NCBI GenBank assembly: GCA_945883285.1
Contig: CAMCXH010000006.1
Coordinates: forward strand, 1-41,809
Length of the DNA stretch: 41,809 nucleotides
From: Bordetella parapertussis
Lineage (GTDB): Bacteria; Pseudomonadota; Gammaproteobacteria; Burkholderiales; Burkholderiaceae_E
Direction: 5' to 3'
The translations under genes were made by a program, and so were the position numbers. Below, in pieces: positions 7,912 through 17,043 of this stretch (positions are counted from its first letter, which is position 1; each line of letters opens with the position of its first letter). The notes beneath the pieces were generated by a model. It ran no database searches. It saw only the letters and a program-made list of their open reading frames with translations, and had not been told where the DNA came from.

Positions 7912-9042
7912 TCAGAGCCCGCGACTGATGATGTCCTTGCAGACTTCGGAGGTGCCGCCGGCGATACGGGTCACGCGTGCATCGACCCAGGCGCGCCCGA
8001 TGCCATATTCGTTCGAATAGCCGTAGCCGCCGTGCAGCTGCAGGAATTCGTCGAGATAGCGGCCAAGCAGCTCGGTCGAGGTGAGCTTGGCCATGGCCGC
8101 TTTTTCGCTGGTGATGCCGCCGTTGATGTGCTCGGTGATGCAGTCGTCGACGAAGCTGCGCAGCATCGTGATGTAGGCCTTGGCCTCGGCGAGCTTGAAT
8201 TTGGTGTTCTGGAACTCGGCGATCGGTGCGCCGAAGACCTTGCGCTCGCGCACGTACTTGACGGTTGCCTCGAGGTTGGCCTCGAGAATTGCGCACGATC
8301 GCACCGCGATCACCAGCCGCTCCTGCGGCAGCTGCTGCATCAGATAGACGAACCCGCGGCCTTCCTCGCCCACCAGATTGCCGATCGGCACCCGTACATT
8401 GTCGAAGAAGAGTTCGGCAGTGTCCTGGGCTTTCAGGCCGATCTTGTCCATGGGTTGGCCCTTGGAAAAGCCCGGTGTGCCGGCCTCGACCGCAATCAGC
8501 GAAACGCCCTTGGCGCCGGCTGAAGGGTCGGTCTTGCAGGCCACCAGCACCACGCCGCAGTTGGCGCCGTTGGTGATCCAGACCTTCTGGCCGGAGATGA
8601 CCCAATGGTCGCCATCGCGCACCGCGCTGGTACGGATGCTTTTCAGGTCGCTGCCGGTGCCGGGTTCGGTCATGCCGATCGAGGCGATGATCTCGCCACG
8701 GCACAGTCGGGGCAGCAGATGCTGCTTGAGCGCTTCGCTGCCGTAGTGCATCAGATAGGGCGAGACCATGTCGGAGTGCACCGGGATGCCGGTGCTTGCC
8801 CCCACGCGGGCCATCTCTTCAGTGACCACGCAGGCGTGCAGGAAGCTGCCGCCGCCGCCGCCGTATTCAGTCGGGATGGTGGTGCACAACACGCCGGCCT
8901 CGCCGGCCTTGCGCCAGAACGCACCGGGTGTGATGCCGGCTTTTTCCCAGTCGCGAAAGTACGGTGCGATTTCGCGTTCGGCGAAGCGGCGAACCTGTTC
9001 GCGAAAGAGCTCGTGTTCTTCTTCGAAGAGGGTTCGGGTCAT
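7912..9042 (-). CDS. Acyl-CoA dehydrogenase (IVD/long-chain type catalytic Glu)
   Basis: A 376-residue flavoprotein of usual length. FAD/substrate motifs are MTEPGTGSDLKSI (124-136) and WVISGQKVWITNGA (147-160), with C-terminal LHGGYGYSNEYGI. The catalytic base appears to be Glu241 in QQLPQERLVIAV, the position used by isovaleryl- and long-chain enzymes; the alternative YEGT site reads IAGGTSE. It would introduce a 2,3-double bond into an acyl-CoA and pass electrons to the electron transfer flavoprotein encoded at 10935-12621. The start at 9042 (MTRTLFEEEH) follows GAGCGAG; 35 more codons are open upstream but are not family-like. First gene of the minus-strand operon. Chain length and branching preference are unknown. 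Confidence 0.93.
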   Translation of the reverse strand: MTRTLFEEEHELFREQVRRFAEREIAPYFRDWEKAGITPGAFWRKAGEAGVLCTTIPTEYGGGGGSFLHACVVTEEMARVGASTGIPVHSDMVSPYLMHYGSEALKQHLLPRLCRGEIIASIGMTEPGTGSDLKSIRTSAVRDGDHWVISGQKVWITNGANCGVVLVACKTDPSAGAKGVSLIAVEAGTPGFSKGQPMDKIGLKAQDTAELFFDNVRVPIGNLVGEEGRGFVYLMQQLPQERLVIAVRSCAILEANLEATVKYVRERKVFGAPIAEFQNTKFKLAEAKAYITMLRSFVDDCITEHINGGITSEKAAMAKLTSTELLGRYLDEFLQLHGGYGYSNEYGIGRAWVDARVTRIAGGTSEVCKDIISRGL

Positions 9043-9130
9043 GGTGTCTCGCTCGATGCTGTTGACGGGATGGTGTGCCGGCGTTCGGCCTGGCGAATGT
9101 CGTTCTTGCCTTAGAATGGTCGCACAGTGT

Positions 9131-9144
9131 TGGTCCTTCGACCA
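9131..9144. promoter_or_regulatory. Inverted repeat TGGTC-N4-GACCA in divergent intergenic region, candidate operator
   Basis: A perfect 5-bp-arm palindrome (TGGTC CTTC GACCA) lies in the 140-bp gap between the minus-strand acyl-CoA dehydrogenase and the plus-strand SDR gene. A site here could control both operons. The local IclR-family protein is the natural candidate, but this is inference. Confidence 0.3.
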
Positions 9145-9182
9145 CATTCAATCCACCCGAAATTTTCCGACAGGAGCTTGGC

Positions 9183-10007
9183 ATGGGACAACTCGACGGC
9201 CGCGTGGCCATCGTCACCGGATCGGGTCGCGGCATCGGTCAGCAGATCGCACTCAGACTGGCGCGGGCCGGCGCAAAGATCGTGGTCAACGACATCGATG
9301 AGGCACCGGCGCTCGAGACCATTGCGCTGATCCGCGAAGCAGGCAGCGAGGCAGTCGCCTGCAACGGTGACGTCGCTGCAGTCGACTTCGGCGAGCGCAT
9401 CGTGAAGACCGCGGTCGAGACCTTCGGCGATGCCCACATCGTGGTGAACAACGCCGGCTATACCTGGGATAGCGTCATCCAGAAGATGACCGACGAGCAA
9501 TGGGATGCGATTCTCGATGTCCATCTGAAGGCGCCCTTCCGGATCCTGCGCGCGTTTTTTGCGCACCTGAAGCCGGCGGTCGAGCGCGAGACCGCCGCCG
9601 GCCAGCGCATCGTCCGCAAGGTGGTCAATATCTCCTCGACCTCGGGTGTCAATGGCAATGCCGGCCAGTCGAATTATTCGGCGGCCAAGGCCGGCATCAC
9701 CGGGCTGAGCCGCACGCTGGCCAAGGAGTGGGGGCGCTATCACGTGACCGTCAATTCGGTGGCCTTCGGCTACATCCAGACCCGTCTGACCAAGCCCTTG
9801 CAGGAAGGCGAGGCCGGGACGATCGAGATGCAGGGTCGCGAAGTCAAGATCGGCGTGCAGGCCGGCCGGATCGCGGCAATGTCGCAGATGATTCCGCTGG
9901 GTCGCGGCGGTACGCCCGAAGAGGCGGCCGGCTCGGTCTATCTCTTTTGCAGCCCCGACAGCGACTATGTCAGTGGTCAGACCCTGGTCGTCAACGGCGG
10001 TCTCTGA
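9183..10007 (+). CDS. SDR family NAD(P)-dependent oxidoreductase (FabG-like)
   Basis: A 274-residue classical short-chain dehydrogenase. It has the cofactor motif TGSGRGIG (12-19), NNAG (89-92), the catalytic Ser in NISSTSG (about 152) and YxxxK as Tyr165/Lys169 in NYSAAKAG, ending in SGQTLVVNGG. The start at 9183 is set by AGGAG 7 nt upstream; longer reading frames lack a ribosome binding site. Asp at the end of beta2 (VVNDID, residues 35-40) favours NAD(H) over NADP(H). It probably oxidises or reduces a hydroxyacyl-CoA or an alcohol in the same pathway as the divergent operon. It heads a plus-strand operon with the hydrolase. Confidence 0.92.
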   Translation: MGQLDGRVAIVTGSGRGIGQQIALRLARAGAKIVVNDIDEAPALETIALIREAGSEAVACNGDVAAVDFGERIVKTAVETFGDAHIVVNNAGYTWDSVIQKMTDEQWDAILDVHLKAPFRILRAFFAHLKPAVERETAAGQRIVRKVVNISSTSGVNGNAGQSNYSAAKAGITGLSRTLAKEWGRYHVTVNSVAFGYIQTRLTKPLQEGEAGTIEMQGREVKIGVQAGRIAAMSQMIPLGRGGTPEEAAGSVYLFCSPDSDYVSGQTLVVNGGL

Positions 10008-10012
10008 GCGCG

Positions 10013-10846
10013 ATGCCGGCAGCCGATCTTCAGGCCGCGGTCGATTCGCTGCGCGACTCGGCCCGCATCGAATACACCCCCTGCGGCGACGGGCAGATGG
10101 TCTGGCGCCGCTGGGGCGAGGGCAAACCGCTCGTGCTGTTTCATGGCGGTGGCGGCAGCTGGGAGCACTGGGCGGCCAATATCGAATCACTGTCGCAGCA
10201 CCGCGAGATCTGGTGCCCCGACTTCCCGTCTTTCGGCGATTCCGGCGATGTGCCGGCGCCCGGGCAGGTCGATGAGATCGCGCAGATCACCGCCGATGGT
10301 GTCGATCAGCTGTTTTCGAGGCCGATCGACATCGCCGGCTTTTCCTTTGGAGCGATGGTCGGGACCCTGATTGCGCATCATCGCCCGGGCCGGGTCGGGC
10401 AGCTCATCCTGGTGGGCGCGGCCTCGCTCGGCGTGCCCCGCAACCATCCGCCCCTGCAGGTCTGGCGCAAGGCCACCGATCCGGTGCAGCGCATGGCCCT
10501 GCACCGGACCAATCTTCACATTCTGATGCTGGCCCGCTCCGAGCCCGACGATGCAGCGCTGGCACTGCATTCGCGCAATGTCGAGCGTGCCCGCTATAAC
10601 GGCCGCCGGCTCGCCTTCAGCACCCGGCTCCTCGATCTGCTCGATGCCCTCGACGTCAAGCGACTCGATGCGATCTATGGCGAGTTCGATGCCACCTGTG
10701 ACGGCAATCTGGCATTGGTCGAATCGGTGATCCGCGAGCGCCGCCCCGAGGCCCGTCTGATCGGCATCCCGGGGGCGGGCCACTGGGTGCAATACGAGGG
10801 AGCCGCCGCCTGCGAAGCGGCGATCCTGGAACTGCTCGCCGCCTGA
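10013..10846 (+). CDS. Alpha/beta hydrolase
   Basis: A 277-residue alpha/beta-hydrolase fold protein. The oxyanion-hole loop is LFHGGGGSW (42-50). The nucleophile elbow is AGFSFGAM (Ser111), the acid is Asp226 in YGEFDATCD, and the base is His257 in PGAGHWVQYE. The whole catalytic triad is intact. The start at 10013 is 5 bp after the SDR stop, so the two are co-transcribed. Relatives include esterases, thioesterases and C-C bond hydrolases of aromatic catabolism; the sequence alone does not tell which. Hydrolysis of a CoA thioester, lactone or ester made by the neighbours is plausible. Confidence 0.9.
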   Translation: MPAADLQAAVDSLRDSARIEYTPCGDGQMVWRRWGEGKPLVLFHGGGGSWEHWAANIESLSQHREIWCPDFPSFGDSGDVPAPGQVDEIAQITADGVDQLFSRPIDIAGFSFGAMVGTLIAHHRPGRVGQLILVGAASLGVPRNHPPLQVWRKATDPVQRMALHRTNLHILMLARSEPDDAALALHSRNVERARYNGRRLAFSTRLLDLLDALDVKRLDAIYGEFDATCDGNLALVESVIRERRPEARLIGIPGAGHWVQYEGAAACEAAILELLAA

Positions 10847-10866
10847 GTTGGTGCAGGGTTGGCGGG

Positions 10867-10872
10867 TATAAT
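10867..10872 (+). promoter_or_regulatory. Probable -10 element (TATAAT) upstream of etfB
   Basis: A perfect TATAAT lies 62 bp before the etfB start and just after the hydrolase gene. No good -35 hexamer is visible at the right distance (TGAGTT at 10844-10849 is poor). It suggests that etfBA have a promoter of their own besides read-through. Confidence 0.5.
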
Positions 10873-10934
10873 CACAGGCTAGCCGTCTGATTCAGATCTT
10901 CATCCACACCCCTTTCCACTTTTCCAGGTCTTTC

Positions 10935-11690
10935 ATGAAAATTCTCGTGCCAGTCAAGCGAGTGGTCGACTACAACGTCAAAGTGCGCGTCAAGAGCGAC
11001 GGCACCGGGGTCGACATCGCCAACGTCAAGATGTCGATGAATCCCTTCGACGAAATCGCGGTTGAAGAGGCGATTCGTCTGCGCGAAAAAGGCCTGGCCA
11101 CCGAGGTGATCGCAGTGAGCTGCGGTGTCGCAGCCTGTCAGGAGACCCTGCGCACCGCCATGGCGATCGGCGCCGATCGCGCCATCCTCATTGAGGTCGG
11201 TGCCGACGACGACCTGCAGCCGCTGGCAGTCGCCAAACTGCTCAAGGCGGTGGTCGAGCGTGAGCAGCCCGGTCTGTGCATTCTCGGCAAACAGGCCATC
11301 GACGACGATGCCAACCAGACCGGCCAGATGCTGGCCGCGCTCACCGGCATGCCGCAGGCCACCTTCGCCTCGATGGTCGAGCTCGCCGATGGCCGCGCGG
11401 TCGTGACCCGCGAGGTCGACGGCGGTCTCGAAACCCTTTCGATTCGCATGCCGGCGGTGGTCACCACCGACCTGCGCCTGAATGAGCCGCGCTATGTGAC
11501 GCTGCCCAACATCATGAAGGCCAAGAAAAAGCAGCTCGATGTCCTCAAGCCGGCCGATCTCGGCGTCGACATCACGCCGCGTCTGAAGACCCTGAAGGTC
11601 GCTGAACCCGCCGGTCGCAAAGCCGGCATCAAGGTGCCCGATGTCGCGGCACTGGTCGATAAACTTAAAAACGATGCAAAGGTGATCTGA
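10935..11690 (+). CDS. etfB: Electron transfer flavoprotein subunit beta
   Basis: A 251-residue protein with the usual EtfB start [20 protein letters not shown] and the [11 protein letters not shown] segment. The AMP-binding/recognition region contains [20 protein letters not shown] (about 115-135), the family signature. With EtfA it accepts electrons from acyl-CoA dehydrogenases and delivers them to ETF:ubiquinone oxidoreductase. It is followed after a single base by etfA. Two acyl-CoA dehydrogenase genes flank the pair within 3 kb, consistent with its role as their electron acceptor. Identification is secure. Confidence 0.97.
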   Translation: MKILVPVKRVVDYNVKVRVKSDGTGVDIANVKMSMNPFDEIAVEEAIRLREKGLATEVIAVSCGVAACQETLRTAMAIGADRAILIEVGADDDLQPLAVAKLLKAVVEREQPGLCILGKQAIDDDANQTGQMLAALTGMPQATFASMVELADGRAVVTREVDGGLETLSIRMPAVVTTDLRLNEPRYVTLPNIMKAKKKQLDVLKPADLGVDITPRLKTLKVAEPAGRKAGIKVPDVAALVDKLKNDAKVI

Positions 11691-11691
11691 C

Positions 11692-12621
11692 ATGGCTGCT
11701 CTCGTTATTGCTGAACACGACAACCACGCGATCCGCGGCGGCACGCTCAATGCGGTCACCGCGGCACTCAAGTGCAGCCCCGATGTCACCGTCCTGGTGG
11801 CAGGCGGCGGTTGCGCTGCCGCCGGTGCTGCCGCGGCCGCAATCGCCGGTGTCTCCAAGGTCCTGTTGGTCGATGCGCCCCACCTCACCGAGCAGCTCGC
11901 CGAAGCGCTTGCCGAGCAGGTGCTCGCGGCGGCCGGCGGCTATACCCACATCCTTGCCCCGGCGACCGCCTTCGGCAAGAACGTGACGCCGCGCGTGGCT
12001 GCGCGTCTCGATGTCGCGCAGATTTCGGATGTCACGATGGTCGAGTCACCCGACACCTTCCAGCGCCCGATCTATGCCGGCAACGCAATCGCCACCGTGC
12101 AGTCGGCTGATCCGGTCAAGGTCATGACGGTGCGCACCACGGCTTTCGATCCGGCGGTGGCCATCGGCGGTTCGGCGCTTGTCGAATCGGTGGCTGCGGC
12201 CGCCGACCCCGGCATCTCGACCTTCGTCAAGCGCGAAGTCGCCAAGAGCGAGCGCCCGGAGCTGGCCGGCGCCAAGATTGTCGTCTCGGGCGGGCGCGGC
12301 ATGGGCAGCGCCGAGAACTTCAAGGTCCTTGAGCCGCTGGCCGACAAGCTGGGTGCAGCCATGGGCGCCTCGCGCGCAGCGGTTGACGCGGGTTATGCGC
12401 CCAACGACTGGCAGGTCGGTCAGACCGGCAAGATCGTCGCGCCCCAGCTCTATGTCGCCGTCGGCATCAGCGGCGCGATCCAGCATCTGGCCGGCATGAA
12501 AGACTCCAAGGTGATCGTGGCGATCAACAAGGATGCCGAGGCACCGATTTTCGGCGTGGCCGACTACGGTCTGGTCGGCGATCTTTTCGAGGCGGTGCCC
12601 GAGCTGGCCGGCAAGATCTGA
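11692..12621 (+). CDS. etfA: Electron transfer flavoprotein subunit alpha
   Basis: A 309-residue protein. The N-terminal ETF domain starts [20 protein letters not shown]. The C-terminal FAD-binding domain has [14 protein letters not shown] (about 198-211), [20 protein letters not shown] and [20 protein letters not shown], all diagnostic of EtfA. It binds FAD and forms a heterodimer with EtfB. The ATG comes one base after the etfB stop. The acyl-CoA dehydrogenase gene follows after 49 bp in the same direction, so the three probably make one transcript. Confidence 0.97.
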   Translation: MAALVIAEHDNHAIRGGTLNAVTAALKCSPDVTVLVAGGGCAAAGAAAAAIAGVSKVLLVDAPHLTEQLAEALAEQVLAAAGGYTHILAPATAFGKNVTPRVAARLDVAQISDVTMVESPDTFQRPIYAGNAIATVQSADPVKVMTVRTTAFDPAVAIGGSALVESVAAAADPGISTFVKREVAKSERPELAGAKIVVSGGRGMGSAENFKVLEPLADKLGAAMGASRAAVDAGYAPNDWQVGQTGKIVAPQLYVAVGISGAIQHLAGMKDSKVIVAINKDAEAPIFGVADYGLVGDLFEAVPELAGKI

Positions 12622-12670
12622 CCCGACCCGGCAAGAGCACAGTCACTCCATTGAACAAAGGGCGCGCGGC

Positions 12671-14497
12671 ATGAGCTATCTGGCACCGGTCAAGGACATG
12701 ATGTTCACGATCCGTGAACTCGCGGGTCTGGCGCAGGTGCGCCAGTTGCCCGGCTTTTCGGACGCAACCGACGATACGGTCGAGGCGGTGCTCGAAGAGG
12801 CCGCGCGTTTCAATGGCGAGGTGCTCGCGCCGCTCAACTGGGCGGGCGACCTGAAGCCGGCCACGGTGGCCGATGGGGTTGTCACCACCACCCCGGGTTT
12901 TCGCGAAGCGTTTCGCGCGTTCGCCGAAGGCGGATGGCAGGGTGTGCAGCATCCCGAAGCCTTTGGCGGCCAGGGCCTGCCCAAGCTGGTGGCCACCGCC
13001 TGCGGTGAAATGCTCAACAGCGCCAACCTCTCGTTTGCGCTGTGCCCGTTGCTGACCGATGGCGCGATCGAAGCGCTGCTCACCGCCGGCACCCCGGCTC
13101 AGCAGCAGGCTTTCATTCCGCGAATGATCAGCGGCGAATGGACCGGCACCATGAACCTGACCGAGCCGCAGGCCGGCTCGGACCTGTCGCTGGTGCGCTC
13201 GCGGGCCGAGCCGCAGGCAGACGGTTCGTTTCGCATCTTCGGCCAGAAGATCTACATCACCTTCGGCGAGCACGACATGGCCGAGAACATCGTCCATCTG
13301 GTGCTGGCCCGCACGCCGGGTTCGCCCGAAGGCGTCAAGGGTATCTCGCTGTTCATCGTGCCCAAGTTCCTGATCGATGCGCAGGGCAAGCTTGGCGCCC
13401 GCAACGATGTGTTCTGCACCTCGGTCGAACACAAGCTTGGCATCAAGGCGAGCCCGACCGCGGTGCTGCTCTATGGCGACGGCAAGTTTCCGGTGGCCTG
13501 TGCTGCCGGTCAGACGCCAGAGGCTGGCGCCCTGGGCTGGCTGGTCGGCGAGGAAAATCGCGGCCTCGAATACATGTTCGTGATGATGAACGCCGCGCGC
13601 TTTTCGGTGGGCATGCAGGGCGTGGCGATTGCCGAGCGGTCTTATCAGAAGGCGGTGAGTTATGCCCGCGATCGCGTTCAGAGCCGTGCAGTCGAAGGCT
13701 CATCCGGGCCGGTTGCGATCATCCAGCATCCGGATGTGCGTCGCATGCTCATGACCATGCGCGCCCTGACCGAAGGCGCCCGTTCATTGGCTTATGTGGG
13801 TGCGGCGGCCTTTGATGCCGCGCACGCCTCGCCCGATCCGGCCACCGCCAAGGCGAACGCGACCTTCTATGAGTTCCTGGTGCCGATCGTCAAAGGCTTC
13901 TCGACCGAGATGAGCCTGGAGGTCACCTCGCTCGGTGTTCAGGTGCATGGCGGCATGGGCTTCATCGAGGAAACCGGTGCGGCTCAGTACTACCGCGATG
14001 CTCGCATTCTCACCATCTACGAAGGCACGACCGCGATCCAGGCCAACGATCTGATCGGACGCAAGACCGTGCGAGACGGCGGCCAGACTGCGCGGGCGGT
14101 GCTGGCCCGTGTGCGCCAGACGATCGCCGAAATGCCCGCCGATGGCGGCGATCTGCAGGCGATTGCCGCGCGACTGACCGAGGGCGCGCAGGCGCTGTCA
14201 GATGCCATCGATCATCTGGTGGCTCAGGGCAAGGGTGACGCCCGGGCGGTGTATGCCGGCAGCGTGCCCTATCTGATGCTCAGCGGCACGGTGCTGGCCG
14301 GATGGCAGATGGCTCGGGCCGCGCTGGCAGCGCAGCGCTTGCTGGCCGACGGCGATGCCGATACCGCCTTTCTCAAGGCCAAGATCGGCACGGCACGTTT
14401 CTATGCCGACCATGTCCTGTCCCGGTCGGGTGGCTATTGCGCCGCGATCGTGGCGGGGGCTGCCGGAACACTCGCGCTTGAAGAGGCGATGTTCTAG
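12671..14497 (+). CDS. Large acyl-CoA dehydrogenase with C-terminal extension (DmdC-like)
   Basis: A 608-residue protein, about 200 residues longer than ordinary acyl-CoA dehydrogenases, as in the AcdA-C/DmdC (3-methylmercaptopropionyl-CoA dehydrogenase) branch. The core holds MNLTEPQAGSDLSLVRSRA (161-179), the tail of the flavin domain and VQVHGGMGFIEETGAAQYYR (423-442); the catalytic Glu451 is in IYEGTTAIQANDL. The C-terminal ~130 residues are a helical domain typical of this branch. The ATG at 12671 follows AAAGGG. Many members of this branch are general acyl-CoA dehydrogenases rather than dimethylsulfoniopropionate enzymes, so a specific substrate is not assigned. It lies just downstream of its likely acceptor EtfBA. 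Confidence 0.93.
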   Translation: MSYLAPVKDMMFTIRELAGLAQVRQLPGFSDATDDTVEAVLEEAARFNGEVLAPLNWAGDLKPATVADGVVTTTPGFREAFRAFAEGGWQGVQHPEAFGGQGLPKLVATACGEMLNSANLSFALCPLLTDGAIEALLTAGTPAQQQAFIPRMISGEWTGTMNLTEPQAGSDLSLVRSRAEPQADGSFRIFGQKIYITFGEHDMAENIVHLVLARTPGSPEGVKGISLFIVPKFLIDAQGKLGARNDVFCTSVEHKLGIKASPTAVLLYGDGKFPVACAAGQTPEAGALGWLVGEENRGLEYMFVMMNAARFSVGMQGVAIAERSYQKAVSYARDRVQSRAVEGSSGPVAIIQHPDVRRMLMTMRALTEGARSLAYVGAAAFDAAHASPDPATAKANATFYEFLVPIVKGFSTEMSLEVTSLGVQVHGGMGFIEETGAAQYYRDARILTIYEGTTAIQANDLIGRKTVRDGGQTARAVLARVRQTIAEMPADGGDLQAIAARLTEGAQALSDAIDHLVAQGKGDARAVYAGSVPYLMLSGTVLAGWQMARAALAAQRLLADGDADTAFLKAKIGTARFYADHVLSRSGGYCAAIVAGAAGTLALEEAMF

Positions 14498-14550
14498 GGC
14501 GAGGCCTTCGAGTCGACGCATCGGATCATCTGAGACAGGGGAGTCGACCA

Positions 14551-15186
14551 ATGTCTGCCGATTCACTGCTGGTGTCGGGCTTGTCGAGATCGTCGGGGTG
14601 GCGATTGACAGCGGTTATGACCGGGTTGATCGGGTTGCTTACCCTGTTTGCCGGCGTGCTCTGGCCGATTTCTGGCTGGGCTGCGTCTTCCGGTCTTCCG
14701 TCATCCGACCGGCCCGCACCGGCCGCCGGGCCACCTGCCAACAGCTCGGCGATCACTGTCTATCGCACGACCCTGAAAGACGGCAGCGTCGAATTCAGCG
14801 ATCGGCCATCGGCCGCCGATGCGACCAGTGTCGATCAGTCGATTTATACGGTACCGGATGCAGCCGATGCGCTGAAGCGGGCGCAAGTCGAGCGTGATTA
14901 CTGGCGCAAACAGGCCGAGGACTTCGACAGACGCAACCGTCTTCGTGAAGCGCAGCTCATCGCCGCCGCGCGCCGAGCTCAGCCGGTGAATCCGCCTGTC
15001 AGGGTGTCCTCTTATGATCCCGAGCTGCTGCCGAGAGCGGTCTATTACATCCATGGCAGACCGCTGGCACCGCCGTTTCAGCCGCAGTTCGTGCCCGGTT
15101 TGAGCTATGCGCCGGCTGACCGTGTGACGGTGGGCAGTGCGGTCCCCTTCGGCTTGCCCTATCGCCCGGGCGGTCTTTCTCGTTAG
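14551..15186 (+). CDS. Hypothetical exported protein, DUF4124-like segment
   Basis: A 211-residue protein of unknown function. The ATG follows GGGGAG by 8 nt. One hydrophobic segment at about 20-45 (TGLIGLLTLFAGVLWPISGW) reads as a signal peptide or anchor. A proline-rich stretch follows, then TVYRTTLKDGSVEFSDRP (about 69-86), which resembles the start of DUF4124 domains (Y-x-DxxGxVxFSDxP). A charged helix, probably coiled coil, covers about 105-145 (ALKRAQVERDYWRKQAEDFD). The rest is rich in Pro and Tyr. It is 79 bp before rpsP, but that gene has its own -10 site, so it need not belong to the ribosomal operon. Confidence 0.75.
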   Translation: MSADSLLVSGLSRSSGWRLTAVMTGLIGLLTLFAGVLWPISGWAASSGLPSSDRPAPAAGPPANSSAITVYRTTLKDGSVEFSDRPSAADATSVDQSIYTVPDAADALKRAQVERDYWRKQAEDFDRRNRLREAQLIAAARRAQPVNPPVRVSSYDPELLPRAVYYIHGRPLAPPFQPQFVPGLSYAPADRVTVGSAVPFGLPYRPGGLSR

Positions 15187-15224
15187 CTTGCCCAACGCTG
15201 CGGCCCAAAACTGCCGAAAGCAGA

Positions 15225-15230
15225 TATAAT
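15225..15230 (+). promoter_or_regulatory. Probable -10 element (TATAAT) of the rpsP operon
   Basis: A perfect TATAAT lies 36 bp before the rpsP start, in the gap after the hypothetical gene. No clear -35 element is visible at 16-18 bp. The site fits a strong promoter for the rpsP-rimM-trmD-rplS operon; AAGGAA precedes the rpsP start codon. Confidence 0.6.
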
Positions 15231-15265
15231 CGAAGGCTTTGTAAGTAAAACCGCAAGGAATCCCA

Positions 15266-15535
15266 ATGGTCGTTGTTCGTCTGGCGCGGGGTGGCGCAAA
15301 AGCCCGGCCCTTCTTTAATGTGATTGCGACTGACAGCCGTAACCGGCGCGATGGCCGCTTTATCGAACGTTTGGGCTTTTACAACCCGATCGCGGCCGAA
15401 GGCGAGGGCGGTTTGCGCCTGTCGCTCGATCGGATCGAATACTGGATCAGCCATGGCGCGCAAGTGTCGCCGACCGTCCAGCGTCTGATTCGCGACTTCG
15501 CCGTCAAGCAGAAGGCTGCTGCGGCAACTGTCTGA
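15266..15535 (+). CDS. rpsP: 30S ribosomal protein S16
   Basis: An 89-residue ribosomal protein of usual length, opening [20 protein letters not shown] with [10 protein letters not shown] and [21 protein letters not shown]16 binds 16S rRNA early in assembly of the 30S subunit. It is the first gene of the classic rpsP-rimM-trmD-rplS operon, found complete here. RimM, encoded next, acts on the same 30S head/body assembly steps. Identification is certain. Confidence 0.98.
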   Translation: MVVVRLARGGAKARPFFNVIATDSRNRRDGRFIERLGFYNPIAAEGEGGLRLSLDRIEYWISHGAQVSPTVQRLIRDFAVKQKAAAATV

Positions 15536-15585
15536 TCGATCTTTCCGGATCACAGGCGCTTTCTGCGTCGCACGCTCCCGGTCGG

Positions 15586-16128
15586 GTGAATCGATTGGCG
15601 GCTGCTGATCCGCTGCGAACGATCGCGCTGGGCCGGGTCATCGGTGCCTGGGGCGTTGGCGGCTGGGTGAAAGTCGAGCCCTTTGCCGGTGCCGGCGACA
15701 CCGCGCTGATCAAAGCCCCGAGCTGGCATCTGATCCGGTCAGGCGGGCCGGCGGTGGTGGCGATCGATCGATGGGTCGACGTCCTTCGGGCGCGTCGACA
15801 CAGTTCCGGCGTCGTGGCCAAGTTTCCCGACTGCGACGATCGCGATGCGGCACTCGCCCTCAGGGGCGCAGAGGTCGGCGTGCGGCGCTGCGATTTTCCG
15901 ATACTTCCGCAGGGCCAGTTCTACTGGGTCGACCTGATCGGCTGCGAGATATCGAATCCGGCCGGCGAGTCCTTCGGTCGCGTCAGCGCCATCGATGATC
16001 ATGGTGCGCATCCGATCATCGAAACCGATGCCGGGCTGCTGATCCCCTACGTCGATGCCTATCTGGTCGAGGTTGTGCCGGAAGCGGGGCGGATCGTGGT
16101 CGACTGGCAGGCCGACTGGTCGCGCTGA
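15586..16128 (+). CDS. rimM: Ribosome maturation factor RimM
   Basis: A 180-residue protein starting at GTG. The N-terminal RimM domain begins with [19 protein letters not shown], the family signature. The C-terminal PRC-barrel holds [20 protein letters not shown] and [18 protein letters not shown]. RimM assists 16S rRNA processing and 30S head assembly and binds S19. It lies between rpsP and trmD, as in most proteobacteria. No strong ribosome binding site precedes the GTG, but no other in-frame start fits the conserved N-terminus better. Confidence 0.96.
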   Translation: MNRLAAADPLRTIALGRVIGAWGVGGWVKVEPFAGAGDTALIKAPSWHLIRSGGPAVVAIDRWVDVLRARRHSSGVVAKFPDCDDRDAALALRGAEVGVRRCDFPILPQGQFYWVDLIGCEISNPAGESFGRVSAIDDHGAHPIIETDAGLLIPYVDAYLVEVVPEAGRIVVDWQADWSR

Positions 16129-16144
16129 TTCCGCAAGGCAGCCG

Positions 16145-16894
16145 ATGGATATCGAGCTTGTCACGCTCTTTCCGGAGATGGTCGAACCAGCCGCACGCTT
16201 TGGCGTGACCGGACGCGCGATCGAGCGCGGTATCTGGCGCTTGCGCTGCTGGAATCCCCGCGATCAGACGTCCGATGGGTATCGGCGGGTCGACGATCGG
16301 CCTTTCGGTGGTGGGCCAGGCATGGTGATGATGGCCGAGCCGCTTGCCGCTTGCCTGGCGGCGCTGCATCGGCGCCGTGCGGCCGATGGCTTGCCGCGAG
16401 CGCGGGTCATTCATCTGTCGCCGACCGGTGTTCCCCTGACGCAGGGCAAGGTGGCCGAGCTCGCCGCGCTGCCCGCATTGGTACTGTTGTGCGGTCGCTA
16501 TGAAGCGATCGATCAGCGCCTGCTCGATACCGAAGTCGACGAAGAGATTTCGATTGGCGATTTCATCGTGTCGGGCGGCGAATTGCCAGCGCTCACACTG
16601 ATCGACGCGGTCGTGCGGCTGCTCCCGGGGGTGATGACCGATGCGGTGTCTGCGCAACAGGATTCGTTTTCTGACGGCCTGCTCGAGGGGCCCCATTTTA
16701 CGCGCCCAGAAGTGTTCGGTGGGGTATCGGTGCCCGAGGTGCTGATGTCAGGCCACCATGCGCGAATCATCCGCTGGCGAAGGGAGGCGTCGTTGCGGGT
16801 GACCGCGCAGCGACGCCCCGATCTGATCGAGAAGGCTCGGCAAGCTGGTCGCCTGTCCGATATCGATGAAGCATTTCTGCGGCAGTTGAGTTAA
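16145..16894 (+). CDS. trmD: tRNA (guanine-N1)-methyltransferase
   Basis: A 249-residue SPOUT methyltransferase that makes m1G37 in tRNAs, needed to keep the reading frame. The start [15 protein letters not shown] at 16145 is canonical. Key motifs: [11 protein letters not shown] (53-63), [11 protein letters not shown] in the trefoil-knot AdoMet site, [20 protein letters not shown], and the C-terminal segment [20 protein letters not shown]. It is 16 bp downstream of rimM. Length and all motifs are standard. Confidence 0.98.
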   Translation: MDIELVTLFPEMVEPAARFGVTGRAIERGIWRLRCWNPRDQTSDGYRRVDDRPFGGGPGMVMMAEPLAACLAALHRRRAADGLPRARVIHLSPTGVPLTQGKVAELAALPALVLLCGRYEAIDQRLLDTEVDEEISIGDFIVSGGELPALTLIDAVVRLLPGVMTDAVSAQQDSFSDGLLEGPHFTRPEVFGGVSVPEVLMSGHHARIIRWRREASLRVTAQRRPDLIEKARQAGRLSDIDEAFLRQLS

Positions 16895-17043
16895 ACTGAT
16901 GGGCTTTGCTGCCTGCGGGCAGTTGTCGATAAACATCCATCCTCTGGCCGGACAACCATTTCGGGCTCGGTGATCAGTGCCACACGGCATTGTTCGCGGC
17001 CTGCGTCCAAGACACCGGTGAACGATGGCTAAGGAGCGATCCC

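Noticed and set aside
7912-8704. N-terminal extension of the thiolase-fold gene to 8704
   Set aside because: The extension is out of frame with, and lies inside, the acyl-CoA dehydrogenase gene. The true start MISGVGNTRV at 7909 matches family N-termini.
16895-17043. Riboswitch or r-protein leader before rplS
   Set aside because: Only a 5-bp hairpin was seen; no known ligand-binding fold or ribosomal protein binding mimic could be recognised.
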